In this document: positions 22,901-34,810 of the stretch, piece by piece
Position numbering within the stretch: position 1 is the stretch's first letter
Layout of the letters: every line of letters begins with the position of its first letter
Assembly (NCBI GenBank): GCA_028583405.1
Contig: CM053264.1
Location: 8,622,530 to 8,686,529 of the forward strand
Reading direction: 5' to 3'
DNA: 64,000 nt
DNA from: Pogonophryne albipinna
Taxonomy: Eukaryota > Chordata > Actinopteri > Perciformes > Artedidraconidae
The notes under the pieces: model-generated
Told to the model about the DNA's origin: nothing
Databases searched by the model: none
What the model saw: only the letters and a program-made list of their open reading frames with translations
Translations under genes and position numbers: made by a program

Positions 22901-25900
22901 TTCGCTGCATTCCTCAGCGACGGGTCAGAGGGGCCCCTCTTGTTAAAGTACATACCTCTCCTACAGTGTAAAGCTTTTGTTGGACAGACAGTTTGTTTCT
23001 ATCTCTGCTTTTTATTGACATGCCTGCAATTATCTTACCTTTTCTCTTTTCCCGCATCAAAGTATCATCACCTTGCAAAATCAAGCCAATTTTCAAAAGC
23101 TTTTACGTTGTGCTTTATTTAGTCAAACGCAGCCTAAGATTTAGCCTTTCAAATGTTTATCCTGGTTTGTCATGTTTTCTGGTGAACTACTTCAAATAAG
23201 TGCCGTTTGTTAATTACAGCTGCTCAAGAGGATCTATGGAGACTTCCTGGTTTCAACAGAGGATGGTAAGTTCTCACAAATGTACTGCTAACATTAGATC
23301 AGTTTTAAAATCACCACATGGTTTCTCTGTTCCTCATTTCTACAACATCTTTTCCAAGTAGTTGTTCCTCTCTCAGAAAAACGTAAATTTAAAAGTGTCA
23401 GATTTTGTACAATCTCTAATAAGTGTCGCTCCGTTTCCTCCCCAGGCTACAACGTGTCCCTGCTCTACGACCTGGATGCGCTACCAGCCAATAAAGAGGA
23501 GGTGATCCACCAGGCGGGGATGCTGAAGAGGAACTGCTTCGCCTCCGTGTTCGAGAAGTACTTCAAGTTTCAGGAAGAGGGCAAGGAGGGCGAGGAGAGG
23601 GCCGTGGTCCACTACAGAGACGATGAGTCCATGTACGTGGGAGCTTTTCAGTTTCAGAGGCCTTACACAAACCGTGACGTTTCCCAAGACCTCACCAATA
23701 CTTTTGTTGCCTTAATTAAACTAAATGGTTCTTTATGTAGAGCTTTATCCAGTCTTTACAACCCCTTGAAGGGCTTTACATATACAGCTTTCACACAGTC
23801 ACACAGAAGTCATGGAGGAATTGAGCTATTTTTTAAAACCGTTTCTTTCTCTCAGGTATCTGGAGGCTAAGAAAGACAGAGTGACGGTGGTGTTCAGCAC
23901 GGTGTTCAAAGACGACGACGACGTCATCATCGGCAAAGTCTTCATGCAGGTGTGTGAGGCCACGTGCATATAACAGTGTTCTTTTTTTATATCTTGTTTA
24001 ATATTAAAGTTTAAAAAACATATATTTGTAAATGTCCCCCCTGTAGGAGTTCAAAGAGGGTCGGAGAGCCAGCCACACGGCCCCCCAGGTGCTGTTCAGC
24101 CACCGGGAGCCCCCGCTGGAGCTGAAGGACACGGACGCCGCTGTCGGGGACAACATCGGATACATCACCTTCGGTCAGTGCGCGTCAAACATCAGCTGGA
24201 GCTCTTCTAACTGATCTACCTATCATATACTGACGCTCTGCTTTAATGTTCACAGTCCTGTTCCCTCGTCACACCAATGCCAATACCAGAGACAACACCA
24301 TCAACCTCATCCACACCTTCAGGGACTACCTGCACTACCACATAAAGTGCTCCAAGGTCAGTGACACCTCACCACAACAGAATCATGGAGTCATTTCAGC
24401 TACATCTAAATATGGACTAGTGCATATTCAAATCGCAGGAAGTTAAAAGGCTTTATATGAAGTATTGTAGAGCTTCAGGGATGTCCTGGCTTACAAATTG
24501 TATCATAAAGGTTTCAAAATACATTTGTTTAAATGTAATGTCAGTCAAAAATGGTGCAGCCGTATCTATTGTTAATTTTTTTATATTATAAGGTCTTTGT
24601 CTTTAATACTCGGAGTGCACAAGATGGAGATGGATCTGGATATAGCTTTGAAGTAAAGGAAATCACACGCTCTAAATGTTTGAACTTTCAGAAAGTTACC
24701 CGAACCCTGTCAAATACTCGCACAACAGGCTGTCAGTCTGCTTTAAACAGGATGCAAAACAAGTCATAAAACCTTTTGTAAAGTTCATCCCAGCCTCTTT
24801 AGTGTAACTCTCACGGTAGAAAGTCTGCCCATGAGGGGAGATCAAACAGAGTCCAGACTGGTGGCGACGCTCTCTGCCGCCTCAACTCATCATACAGGTT
24901 TTCTGATGGCGCGCGTGGGCATCACTGTACACTTAAAAACAAGATATGGAGACTAAAACCTAATTAAAGCCATTCTTCGCATGACAGGGGATTGTTTTCA
25001 GCTCTTGAGTTATTCTTTAACCGCCGGCAGCCGGAGCCTTACTTGATGGATTAATGAGTGGTTGAAGCATTGGGTGATTACACTTGTAAAAACACCTGCT
25101 ATTGTCTCCACATGTCCTCCGCAGGCCTACATCCACACACGCATGAGGGCCAAGACGTCAGAGTTCCTCAAGGTGCTGAACCGCGCTCGCCCCGACGCCG
25201 AGAAGAAGGAGATGAAGACCATGTCGTGAGTAGTCCCCCACCTCTCGATTCTACACTATTCCTCAGATTAAAAGGCAGAAGGAAAAACAAGATTTGTTGG
25301 TTTTGACAGATTTCTCCGTCTCATCGACATGAATTAGTGGTTTTCTTTTATGCCATTTGAGGATTTTCTTACAGACTTATTAATTATTCAATGTGTTACA
25401 GCCTCCTCTTGCACTGTTCAGATCCTAAATAAGGACTTGTAATGCTATTTAATTATTTCAGAAGAGAACAATACTACCACATTCAGCTCTGAGACACTAT
25501 CATTGCATTATTTTCTGTGTGTTTTTGAGGTGTGTCTGTGTTTTTGCAGTGTTTGAAGTGAGTCAGAAAGGAATTTTTACAGCTTGACATATTCAGTTTT
25601 TTAGCCCCTTATCTCTGAAATAATTGGGAAATATAAAGCGCTTATACACAGAGAGTCTTTGTTCTGTAGTTAATGTGCAACTGGAAGAAGAGAACCCCCA
25701 GTAGACGCTTTTATCGTGAGTTTCGAAGAGGGAGAAAGACTTCACATGAAATCTGAGTTTGGCTTCAGTGTCAGATGTTCTCTGGAAAATAGATATGAAT
25801 CACATGTTGGTTGATTTAGAAATCGTTGGTATCACTTCCTGTAGGGAATTGACTACAACACAAACCTGTAAAACTGGTGTCTATTTGTGTGATTGACTCC

Positions 25901-25961
25901 TTTCCGTGGTATTTATCGTGTGTTTGTTTTGCTTTTCAGTGGAAAGACGTTCTCCCGCTGA
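19901..25961 (+). CDS. arpc2: Actin-related protein 2/3 complex subunit 2 (p34-Arc)
   Basis: A structural subunit of the Arp2/3 complex; with ARPC4 it forms the core that contacts the mother actin filament at branch points. Ten coding exons: 19901-19974, 21329-21363, 21615-21727, 23220-23265, 23446-23632, 23856-23949, 24047-24173, 24256-24356, 25125-25225 and 25940-25961. All junctions are GT-AG, phases match, and the sum is 299 aa (about the human length of 300). The protein starts [19 protein letters not shown] and includes [57 protein letters not shown] and [19 protein letters not shown], ending KEMKTMSGKTFSR. It is very close to the mammalian protein. Exon 5 has its donor after GAGTCCAT, because using the GTGGGA four bases later would break the frame. 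Intron 1 holds repeats. Confidence 0.97.
20161..20245. repeat. Second copy of the 17788 repeat, in arpc2 intron 1
   Basis: Shares TGATAGTCCGTGACTGGGTT, then GCCTAAAGCTGG and GGGCAGTGTTGTGACA, with 17788-17850, same orientation. This copy has about 20 extra bases (GTGTGTCTGCTGACCACG) that the upstream copy lacks. Confidence 0.75.
22085..22114. repeat. (TG)n microsatellite in arpc2 intron 3
   Basis: About 14 TG units. Confidence 0.9.
22348..22615. mobile_element. Short hAT derivative in arpc2 intron 3, 8-bp target duplication
   Basis: The element runs 22356-22607 (252 bp). The ends are perfect 17-bp inverted repeats: TAGGGATGCTCCGATCG and its reverse complement. They are flanked by the identical 8-mer ATTATAGC at 22348-22355 and 22608-22615. 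Inside, plus strand from 22494, is a short frame [20 protein letters not shown] then NVC, which resembles the start of a BED zinc finger as found at the N-terminus of hAT transposases. It is an internal-deletion derivative of an autonomous hAT. Confidence 0.9.
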
Positions 25962-27100
25962 GGCCGGCCCACCAGAGAAATCCAAACCCCTGTGGACACG
26001 CCCAGACGCGCTACACGCCTCAAACGCCACATCGGACAGGACCACAGGACGCCTCCAAATGTCCCCGCCCAGCCTCCGTACATGTCCCGTCTTTTCTTTT
26101 TCTGAATAATAATGTCGGCCCTGCTTAGGGAGAGCCTCGGCTCGAGATAAATGGAAAAGGGTATTCCTTGCTTTGCCTAGTTAAAGAGAATTATTAGTCC
26201 TATATAAATATATATGAAAAAAAATGAAATTTTTGATACGATATCTTTTACTCCATTTGGTACTCTTGCTTGCCCCTCAACCCCCTCACCATGCAGTATC
26301 CACTCATCGGATGATTTCAACCCCCCCTCTCCTCCTCTGTACCATTGTCATTTGAAAAAAATAAATCACTCTTACAAAAAAGCATCTCTGGCAGAAGACA
26401 TTTTGTTATTCTTTCACAACCACTTCTGTTCTTTGGTTCTCTGTCCTCTGACAATATAGTATACAAGTTTAAGAAATAATAACTACATGATGGTTTTGAG
26501 CATAAACTGAGCTGTACACTGGAAATGCTCAACAAAGTCTTTCAAAACTATTTTCAAAATACTTTTGACAGTGACATTTGGGCACTTTTTCTCTAGTAAA
26601 TAATGACTTGTTTCAAATGCAAGTCAATCTGTTCACTAGGAGTACCATACATATAAGTGTGCAGTTTTTGCATTCATACTACTAAATAGAATTTAAAGTT
26701 CTATTTAACATCTGTCTAAATCATAATTTATACAAAAGTATTCCTGCTTGAGAAACATTGCAAGTATTTTGTATACATGTTGGTTTCAAGGTCTTTATAA
26801 AGTGGTTTTCAAATATATCGTATTACAATATATTCCTTAGATTTCTAGTTTGAATGTTTACTGTAGTGTTTTTGACAAGATCATGATATTTCTTGAGAAT
26901 TTAAAAACGAAATAATGCCTAAATGGTGCCAATGAAATATATTCCATTGTTTTGCAGTGACGTTTCTGCACTCTTTCAAGTCATCATTTGTTCAACCCAA
27001 ACTAGACTTGTCTAAATCATGTTTTATGCAAAAGTCGCCCTGCTTGAGAAACAATGCTGCTCAATGTATCAAAAGAGAGGAAATAAAACAAGGCTGGGCG
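25962..27100 (+). other. arpc2 3' UTR and convergent gap
   Basis: AATAAA at 26360-26365 would give a 400-base 3' UTR, a reasonable arpc2 end. A distal AATAAA at 27082-27087 is possible. An imperfect direct repeat is present: 26712-26760 and 27008-27054 share TGTCTAAATCAT, CAAAAGT and CTGCTTGAGAAACA. Confidence 0.55.
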
Positions 27101-27101
27101 T

Positions 27102-27107
27102 TTTATT
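27102..27107 (-). terminator. Poly(A) signal of the type I filament gene
   Basis: Plus strand TTTATT (minus AATAAA), 70 bases past the stop codon of the type I intermediate-filament gene. Only 14 bases separate it from a plus-strand AATAAA at 27082-27087. Confidence 0.6.
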
Positions 27108-27176
27108 TTCAAATCATTTATTGAGTGACAAACTTTAAGTAGCTTCACAGGTTTATAGTAGGCTATATATTATAAC

Positions 27177-30084
27177 TCAGGCTTTGGTCTTTTCACCCTC
27201 ACCCTCTTTTTCTTCCTTGGGTTTCTCATCTTTATTCTCGTCAGAGGAAGAGGAGGTTTTTTTCTTTTGGCTTGGAGCAACAGGAGCGGCTTCATTGTTA
27301 ACGACGTTCTTCTTGATGAGATCTCCCGCCAACGCATCGAGGGGGTCAACTGCTGCGGGGGGAGTGGACTTGTTAGCGGGGGAGCTTTTCTTGCTCTTGG
27401 GGGTGTCTTTTTTCACCACTTCCTGCTGCTGGGCCACCTTCTCTTCAGGCTTTTGCTTCTCTGGAAACGAAAAATACATCAGTCAGGTGATCCTTCACCA
27501 AAAACACGGGACAGAGAAATTCAAATTGGATTCGATTTAGTTGTGTTCAAATCTTGCATGCAGTTACAGGATGCAGTTAGTGACTCAGCTTTAAAGGAAA
27601 CATGCCTATTTGCTTTCTGCTGCAGAGAGGTGAGAATCTGGAAGTGTTACCTTCCTTCTCATATTTCTTTTATCAGGAACACAAATAAGCATGTTTGTCA
27701 AAACTACTCCTTCAACAAGTGACGTGAGGGTTAGATCTCAAGTTGAACGCTTTAACTGAATACAAAGTGTGTAAACAATATGGCCTTATTGTCCACATAT
27801 ACAGTGAAGAATGTCATCAACAATATTGTTTACACCATATCAAATCTACACACTGGCGCTGGAGTTTTTGTGATTTGATTTTTTTCTCCAGGCTCGATCC
27901 AGCACTTACCGCTTTGCGGCGCATCTTCTAAAGCAAACTCCAAGCTGTCGAGGAAGAGGAGGATAAGTATGCCAACGTGCAGGTACACCATGCTTTTGTG
28001 TATGCTATCAAGTTAAAACTTTCAGATGTATTTATTGGTTTTATTTCTAAGAAAATAGAGGTAGCAGCCGGTTAGCTTAGTAACAAAATATAACCCGGTA
28101 AAACCTTTAAAAATGATTGTTATGATAGAACATAACATGCTCTGAAGAGGTGATGATCATTTTATTTGAGCCCGTCTAACTCTGTGACATCACACGATCA
28201 TCAGGAAGAGTTTCTCACCTTCCAGAGTCGGCTGTAATGCCATGAATCAGCCTCTGGTAGTTATCCATCTCCGCCTCCAGCTTCATCTTCACACACAGCA
28301 GGTCCTTGTTGTTCCTCACGATGCGCTCCACCTCGGCCCTCACCTCCTTCAGATCGGCCTCCAGATCCAGGATGACCTTGTTGAGAGGGGCCAGATGCTG
28401 GCCGTTCTCCAATTTAGTGAGGGCAACAGCCTCCTCCAGATGACGGATCTGAAACAAAGTGACATGATTTTGATCCCCTTTTTGGGCCTCAAATCCTAAA
28501 CTGAAAATCCAAGTGTCGAATCCTGAATAGAATAGTTCACTGGGATCTTCTTTTGTTTGTTTAGTTATGTAAGAGCAGATCCCTGTGTCAGAGGGACAGT
28601 GTTTGTCAGGTTTAAGGTTACAGGATTTACAGTGTAATGACAGGTCAGTGAGGAATGCTTGTGAAAAGGATATAGGTACACTAGAAACCCCTAGTTACCA
28701 TTCCTGTTGTGGCAAAGGGAAGATTTTCTAAATGTTTTTGAAGTATTGCTTTAAATGGTTTGAGGAATTTGGCATCATCTGTTTGACTGATCCCTTGCTA
28801 AAGCTGCAGAGTGATCGTGCGTCTTGTGTGTGGTTACCTTGCTGTGTCCTCCCTGGAGCTTGATCTCTAGAGACTGTTTCTGTTTGAGCAGTTCTCTGAG
28901 CTCGGACTTCCCAGAGTTCAGGTCCTCGTTGTTTTGTGCCTCCACCACCTTGATGGTCTCAAACTGGAGGAAGGAAAATGAGACGGTAATGATGAGATCA
29001 ACAGAGGATTAGAGAAAGATACATTAAAGAGGTTATATGGCAGGTTACACCTTGTTTTGGTACCAGTCATCCGTTTCCTTCAGGTTCTTCTCGGCTAGTT
29101 TATCATACTGGACGCGGATGTTGTTAACCATCTCAGCCAGGTTGGAGTCTTGGGACTCGATTTCCACTGTCACCTCGGAGTCCTTGATCTTCTCACGCAG
29201 GGCACACACCTCCTACAAGAGCCACAGCTACAAGTTACTCAGTTTTCCATAATGAAATGTTGTTATTTGATCTTGAAGTGTGTGTTTCCTCACCTCTTTG
29301 TGTTCCTTCTCGAGGCGGTCGAGCTCTTCCTTCATCAGGTCGATCTCTTTCTGGGTATGGATGCGGTTCAGCCCGGTGTCCTCGATGGTCTTCTTCAGAT
29401 CCTCCAGGTCATTCTCCAGTTCCCTCTTTCCATTCTTCTCGTCCTCCAGCCTGCACACAGGGAGAGGAAGTTCACACCGACCAATCAGGATTATTGGATA
29501 TCAAATAAATCTTGCACTAAACTCACTTGTTCTTGAAGTCATCATTAGCCAGTTTGGTGTTGTTGATCTGGAGCAGCAGCTTGGCATTGTCGATGGCGAT
29601 TTCCTTGATCTGTGGAGATAAATGCATGATATATATTACAAGTAATATTGTTATAATGAAAAATACTTTATTTAATTTAATATTATTTTACAAAGAAATA
29701 AGATAAGGAATGCACCTGAAGACTAACCTGCTTCTTGAGGATGTCCAGTGGCTTCTCCACCTCATCCCAGTTGCGGCCCTCAGGTGCTTTCCTCTTGGCC
29801 AAAATCGCATCAATCTGCATCTCCATGTCGCGGTTCTCCTGCTCCAGCTGCCACACCCGGCCCAGGTAATCGGACAGACGGTCGTTCAGACCCCGCAGAG
29901 TCTGCTTGTCGTCCGCGGGGACAACCGGCACGGCCGGAGCGAGGGGGGCTGCAGGGGCCGGAGCCGAGTCTCTCTCCGTGTCGTTGCGCAGCACATTGCG
30001 CAACCCCTCCAGACTCGCCACGGACACCCTGGAGCCCCTTCCCCCGGCTCCACCGAACATACTGGCTGAGGTGTTTGAAGGCAT
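27177..30084 (-). CDS. Type I-like intermediate filament protein (keratin / thread-keratin gamma-like)
   Basis: A coiled-coil cytoskeletal protein expected to pair with a type II partner. Eight exons on the minus strand: 29728-30084, 29527-29609, 29294-29450, 29051-29212, 28838-28963, 28219-28448, 27910-27944 and 27177-27460. All are GT-AG and in phase; total 477 aa. Eight exons is the usual number for type I keratin genes. The head (about 1-57) is Gly/Ser then Ala/Pro-rich. The helix start is LRGLNDRLSDYLGRVWQLE (from about 62), a clear type I initiation motif. Coil 1B and coil 2 run to about 371. The helix end reads KMKLEAEMDNYQRLIHGI instead of the canonical EIATYRxLLEGE. The tail (about 105 residues) is Lys/Glu/Pro-rich, ending EGEGEKTKA. 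Exon 7 encodes only 11-12 residues. It is not clearly K18 and may be a teleost thread-keratin gamma homologue; this is inference. Confidence 0.82.
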
Positions 30085-30452
30085 GACTTCTGAGAGATAG
30101 CTGACAGCGACGGAGCGTTTCAGGCTAAAGATTCAGATTTTGGATGTGATGGAGACAGGTGGGTTTTATACCTGGTTTTTACGCGTAAATCCGCCCCCAG
30201 CGATGCCATTGGCGCCCGGTGCCAGCACCACTCCTGGATAAACTGGTTTACACTCAAAGTTTTTCATGTCGACTTTGTTATTTTTCTCACTGTAACTGTG
30301 CACTTGGCCTCTCTGGATTGGACGCAAGTGTTTTTGGGAGGGGATGGGTGGTCCTTGTTCACCTTAAAAGCAGGTGATCCTGAGGACTGCAGGTATCCTC
30401 ACAGCTCACCTGATCTTCCTCTGAGTGCCATCTCCCTCTTACCAGCAGCAAT
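30085..30452. promoter_or_regulatory. Shared bidirectional promoter of the filament gene pair
   Basis: 368 bp between two divergent start codons. Minus direction: TATAAAA (plus strand TTTTATA, 30164-30170), about 80 bases before the ATG, with CCAAT (ATTGG, 30208-30212) about 40 bases further upstream. Plus direction: TTAAAAG at 30364-30370 as a weak TATA, about 85 bases before its ATG, with ATTGG at 30317-30321 and a GGGAGGGGATGGGTGG KLF/Sp-type run near 30336. The two core promoters are about 195 bp apart. Confidence 0.65.
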
Positions 30453-33395
30453 ATGTCTAAAACGAGAGATTACAGCAGCCAGTCCTACACTCCCGGGAGC
30501 AAGCCGACCAAAAGCACCGCGAGCAACAAGATCGACACGTCGGGCAAATCCAGAGAGAAGGATGACATGGTGGGACTCAACGACAAGTTCGTCAGGCTGA
30601 TCGAAAAGGTATGTCAATTATAATTGTTTTATTATTATTTAATAATAAAACTAATAATAATAATGACTTTTATTATTTGTATTTATTTTACAGCTCAAAT
30701 AATTATAGACCTAGCTTTTTTATTTTACGCTTTAAAAGACATATGTTAACTGAATAAAAGGCTGAAAATACAACATTTGTTTAGTTTAAACTATATTTTA
30801 ATACCGAAATGATACGATCATACGGCATATAATATACGTCAAATTAGTTTAATCTTATTAATCATGTTTTTTTTTAAATCCTATTTTTAATGCAATAGGT
30901 TTGGGCTTTTTTTTCAAAGAGAAAGTACTTTTTTGCGTTTTGTATCCATCGTTCACTCTTTTAAACACAACACAACTTCGATATCATTCATACAAGCAAA
31001 TCAATATACAGTACAAGTTTAAAAAAAACAGCTTTGTAGAGTATGTAATATTATCTAAGACCTGTTTCTCTGTCTGCTGCTATTATTTCTGTAACCTGAG
31101 GCCATGAAAAGTGCCTCCTTTTACAAGCTTCTCTGCATGTAAAGTTAGAGGTACATGTAGGACGCCCCCTTGTGGACAATTAGATAACGTTAAGACTGGT
31201 CTGTCAACATACTGTAACTTGGGTACACATACACTTGACATTTAACGTTACGTTTCAATACGTTAATGACTATACATACGTGGCACATACCTGTTCCCCT
31301 TAACTTTATGTTGTGATGCTCCAGCTTGTCATTGATGTGCAAATACTGAATACATTTTAATACTTTTATATTAAATATAGATTTACAGTATATTACAATA
31401 GTGCAAAGTAGCTGTTGTCCAATTGTTCTGTTTTATTTGCCTCTTTGATACAACATATTAAGTGTTTTCCTTATACATTGGACCGAAAAACAAGAGGCAA
31501 TGACCCCTACTTGGTCTGTCTCTGTCTTAGAAAAAGAACTTGGAGGATCAGAACAAAAAGCTTAACACCAAACTGAAGATCCTCATGGAGAAGGAGGACT
31601 ACGATGGAAAAATTAACTTAATCGTCAAGCAGTTGGAAAACGAGATGGAGCAGCAGATCGAGAACTTGCTCAACGACCAAGAAAAACTGAAGGCTGAGCT
31701 GCTCATGAACCAGGAAGATCTTGACGACACCAAGAAGAGGTCAGCGGGGTCAAACTAAATCTGAATATGTCCATTGGTCCTGAATTATGTCTATAAATAA
31801 AACACAAGGACACATACAAGCTGTCCTGATTTGTGTATGAATCTTCATGCTATATTTCTATTTGTTTCAGTTATGAAGTTGAGTTTGTAAAAAAAGCTGA
31901 TCTGGAGAACGAGTTTATCATCAAGAAAAAGGTACAGTGTGGAACCTTTTAGAAAGATTATAGTTAATACTCTGCTATATTCACAATTTCCCAAAGTTTG
32001 ATTTACAGAGTTTCAGTCAACACATGCCAATATTTAATCCAAATATATGTGTTTAACAGGAAGTAGATGAGGGCCACTTGGATGCAGTAGATCTGGCTTT
32101 GGAGCTGGAAGACCTGATGGGAAAACTGGACTTCCTCAGGATTGGCTATGATGAGGTAATACTATTTTCCTTTAATTGCACATAAAATAAGTGAGTTTTG
32201 AATAAATAACCTTGTTGTACCCATGTCTGCCTCCTGCAGGAGATCAAGGAGATGGAGTCGCAGGTCCAGAACGAGTCAGTGGTCTTACACGAAAACAGCA
32301 AACGATCCCTGGATATGGACGAAATCATTAATGGTGTCAAGAATCAGTATGCAGATCTGGCCTCCCGCGGCAAGCACGAAGCAGAGCAGTGGAATCAGAA
32401 AAAGGTGAGGAAAAAGGAAGATGATACCCAAAGACAACAAGTACATAGCCAGTACGTAGTATTGTCACAACATTTGTACCTGGAATGGTTAAATGTACTT
32501 TCTTCCTCTCTTTAGATGGATGCACTGGTCCTAAATGCAGGAGAGCGTGAGCAGGAAGTGCGTTATTTAAGGAGGGATATCGCTGACCTGCTGCGCATCA
32601 TCCAGAGGCTCAACGGCGACCTGGAGGCTCTCATAAGAAAGGTTGTGATCACAAGCACTCTTGGAGGTTTTATCGCACATCTAGCCTCTGATTTTCTGTT
32701 TGACTGTGTTTCTATGTTAGGAAGAGTCCATGAAGAGCTACACCACTGAGTTGAAGCAAGATGGCAACGCAAACTTAGAGAAGGCTCGGGAGGACATCGC
32801 CAATCTGGAGGAGGCCTCTAGGCGGGTCAGACAGGACTTGGCGGGACAGATCCGAGAACACCAAGAGCTGATGAACCTCAAGCTGGCTCTGGACATCGAG
32901 ATCGCCACCTACCGCAAGCTGCTGGAGGGCGAGGAGCAGAGGCACGTGAGATCATGTTTGTTATAAAATACACCACAATGCATTATTTATTGCACTAACA
33001 TCTCTTTCTGTTTTTGCTCCATCTCTCTGCAGAATGAGTAACTTCATGCATCGCCCAGGTGAGAATTATGTTGTTGCGTTTACACCACTGAAGCCTTGAA
33101 AATGTGCACCAAAAAAAAGTGGAGGTTGCCCAATGTATGCTCTGATTGGTTCAGATACTAAAATACAACCTCCCTTTTGCTCAGATTTCTAAAAAAACAA
33201 CCAACCAATCCAAGTCCTTACTTGCACGCAGACGTTCACCTGCCATCGAAGAAACACCTTCCAGAGAAACCACGAGCCCCAGAACCCTCCGAGGTCCCGA
33301 GAGAAACTGCTATCCCGGCCTCGGAGAAACGCCTGCTGATCCAGGTGGAGTTCGGAATAGTGGTGTCCGAAATCTCCCATTACTCTGAAGATTGA
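30453..33395 (+). CDS. Type II-like intermediate filament protein (keratin 8 / thread-keratin alpha-like)
   Basis: Presumed type II partner of the adjacent gene. Exons: 30453-30608, 31531-31739, 31871-31931, 32060-32155, 32240-32404, 32516-32641, 32721-32941, 33033-33058 and 33232-33395. That gives 407 aa and nine exons, as in type II keratin genes. The head is short (about 37 residues, Ser/Thr/Lys), without Gly loops. The helix starts [20 protein letters not shown]. Coil 1B contains [20 protein letters not shown]. The helix ends [20 protein letters not shown], fully canonical. The tail of about 62 residues ends [14 protein letters not shown]. The exon 7 to 8 junction works in frame only with a GC donor (CAGAG|GCACGT). 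A GT donor four bases downstream would instead end the protein at His-Asn-Glu-stop. AATAAA at 33752-33757 fits the transcript end. Assignment between keratin 8-like and thread-keratin alpha-like is open. Confidence 0.82.
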
Positions 33396-34810
33396 CCGGG
33401 ACTGTCTGTCCATCACACCTCTGTCCGCAAAATGTGAATCAAAGAAATTAAAATCACTGTGAACTTCTCTTTAAATCCAATACTTTATCTTTACGCTCTG
33501 TGTGCAAAAGCTTCTTGGCAGGTTGATCGTTTTTTCCTAGAATCCGTGCTTGTTTGAGATGTTTTGTTTATGTCCATGTGGCAGTGTTTTAAAAAACGTT
33601 TTCTTATCTTTGTTCGCCTTTGCAAAGGTTGTTTTTGTGTATTTGTCAGCTTTATTCAGTTGTTTCTCTCCTAACTTTGTGAGCAAAAATAAGATTGTGT
33701 ATATGTGATAACGAAACGCTGAAAAAAGTTTGCTGATACATTTAACACTCAAATAAAGAACAGGTGAATAAAGTAGTGTTTCTGTTCTTTTTGTCCACAA
33801 TATTGGAAAGAATATTCATTAAGATGATCCGGAGTAGAACTGGATGCTTAAAAATTTAAAATGCTTTTTGAAAATCTGAAGGCATTACAGAGTTTACTTT
33901 TAGGCTGACTTGCACTATAATACAATTAATAAATAAAGTGCCATGAACAATACATCTGCTCTCTTTCCTTTCAAGTAACATGAATATATAGTCAGACATT
34001 TTGGAAAATACATTTGTTATCTTGCCAAGAGTGAGATGAGAAGATTCATATCACACATAGCCTAAATATGTAGCTGGAGCCAAGAGCTTGTTAGCTTAGC
34101 TTAGTATACATATTGAAAATAGTTGAAATCCCTCTTTCCAGGCTAAGCTATAGCTAACGTGATTTTCACCCTCGGAAAAATGTTCTACCCTAATCTGAAT
34201 CCAGACATAGTTTGGGAACAGTGTGTTTGTTTGTCAGTTGCTTTCCACCTGATGCAGATAGCGTCAGTCAAACAGAGCCGGAGCCGGACAGTCTCATCCT
34301 GTTCTCCTCCGTCTTCCTGACACACGAGTAGGCTACACAATATTCCGATGTGGAAAGCCTACTGGAACATAGTTTAAGCAAAGCAGGACATACAAAAGAC
34401 ATACAGTCTGTGTGCCCTGACCTCTTCATGATATCCCATCTCTCCTCATGTCCCGTAGCACTTCAGACTGTGTGCTTTATAATTTGATTAAAGTCTGCTT
34501 CAGCTCGTCTATTTCCACCCACATACTGTACCGTATGTACACATTTTAAACCAGACTTTAATTAGGGAAACAAAAAGCATGTATTGCATGTTTAATCAAG
34601 TCTCAAATAAAAATCTAATTTCCCTTGCATGGATTTTTACAACAAATACAGTTTCAGCTCATCAAACAGTATTTAAAAGCAGCTTTATTTAACCTTCCTG
34701 TAACAGTTTATCTAAATATAGCAGAAACTAATTTGCAACTGTAACATGCACACATGGTTTACACGCCTTTCTTTGCTGCATGTTCTTGCAGAAAGTTCCT
34801 GTTTTAGATT
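33396..34810. other. 3' UTR of type II filament gene and intergenic repeat
   Basis: The 3' UTR ends near 33775. Bases about 33995-34170 (TTGCCAAGAGTGAGATGAGAAG through GCCAAGAGCTTGTTAGCTTAGC) are a recurrent teleost dispersed repeat that I recognise from many fish genomes. The remainder shows no gene. Confidence 0.5.
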
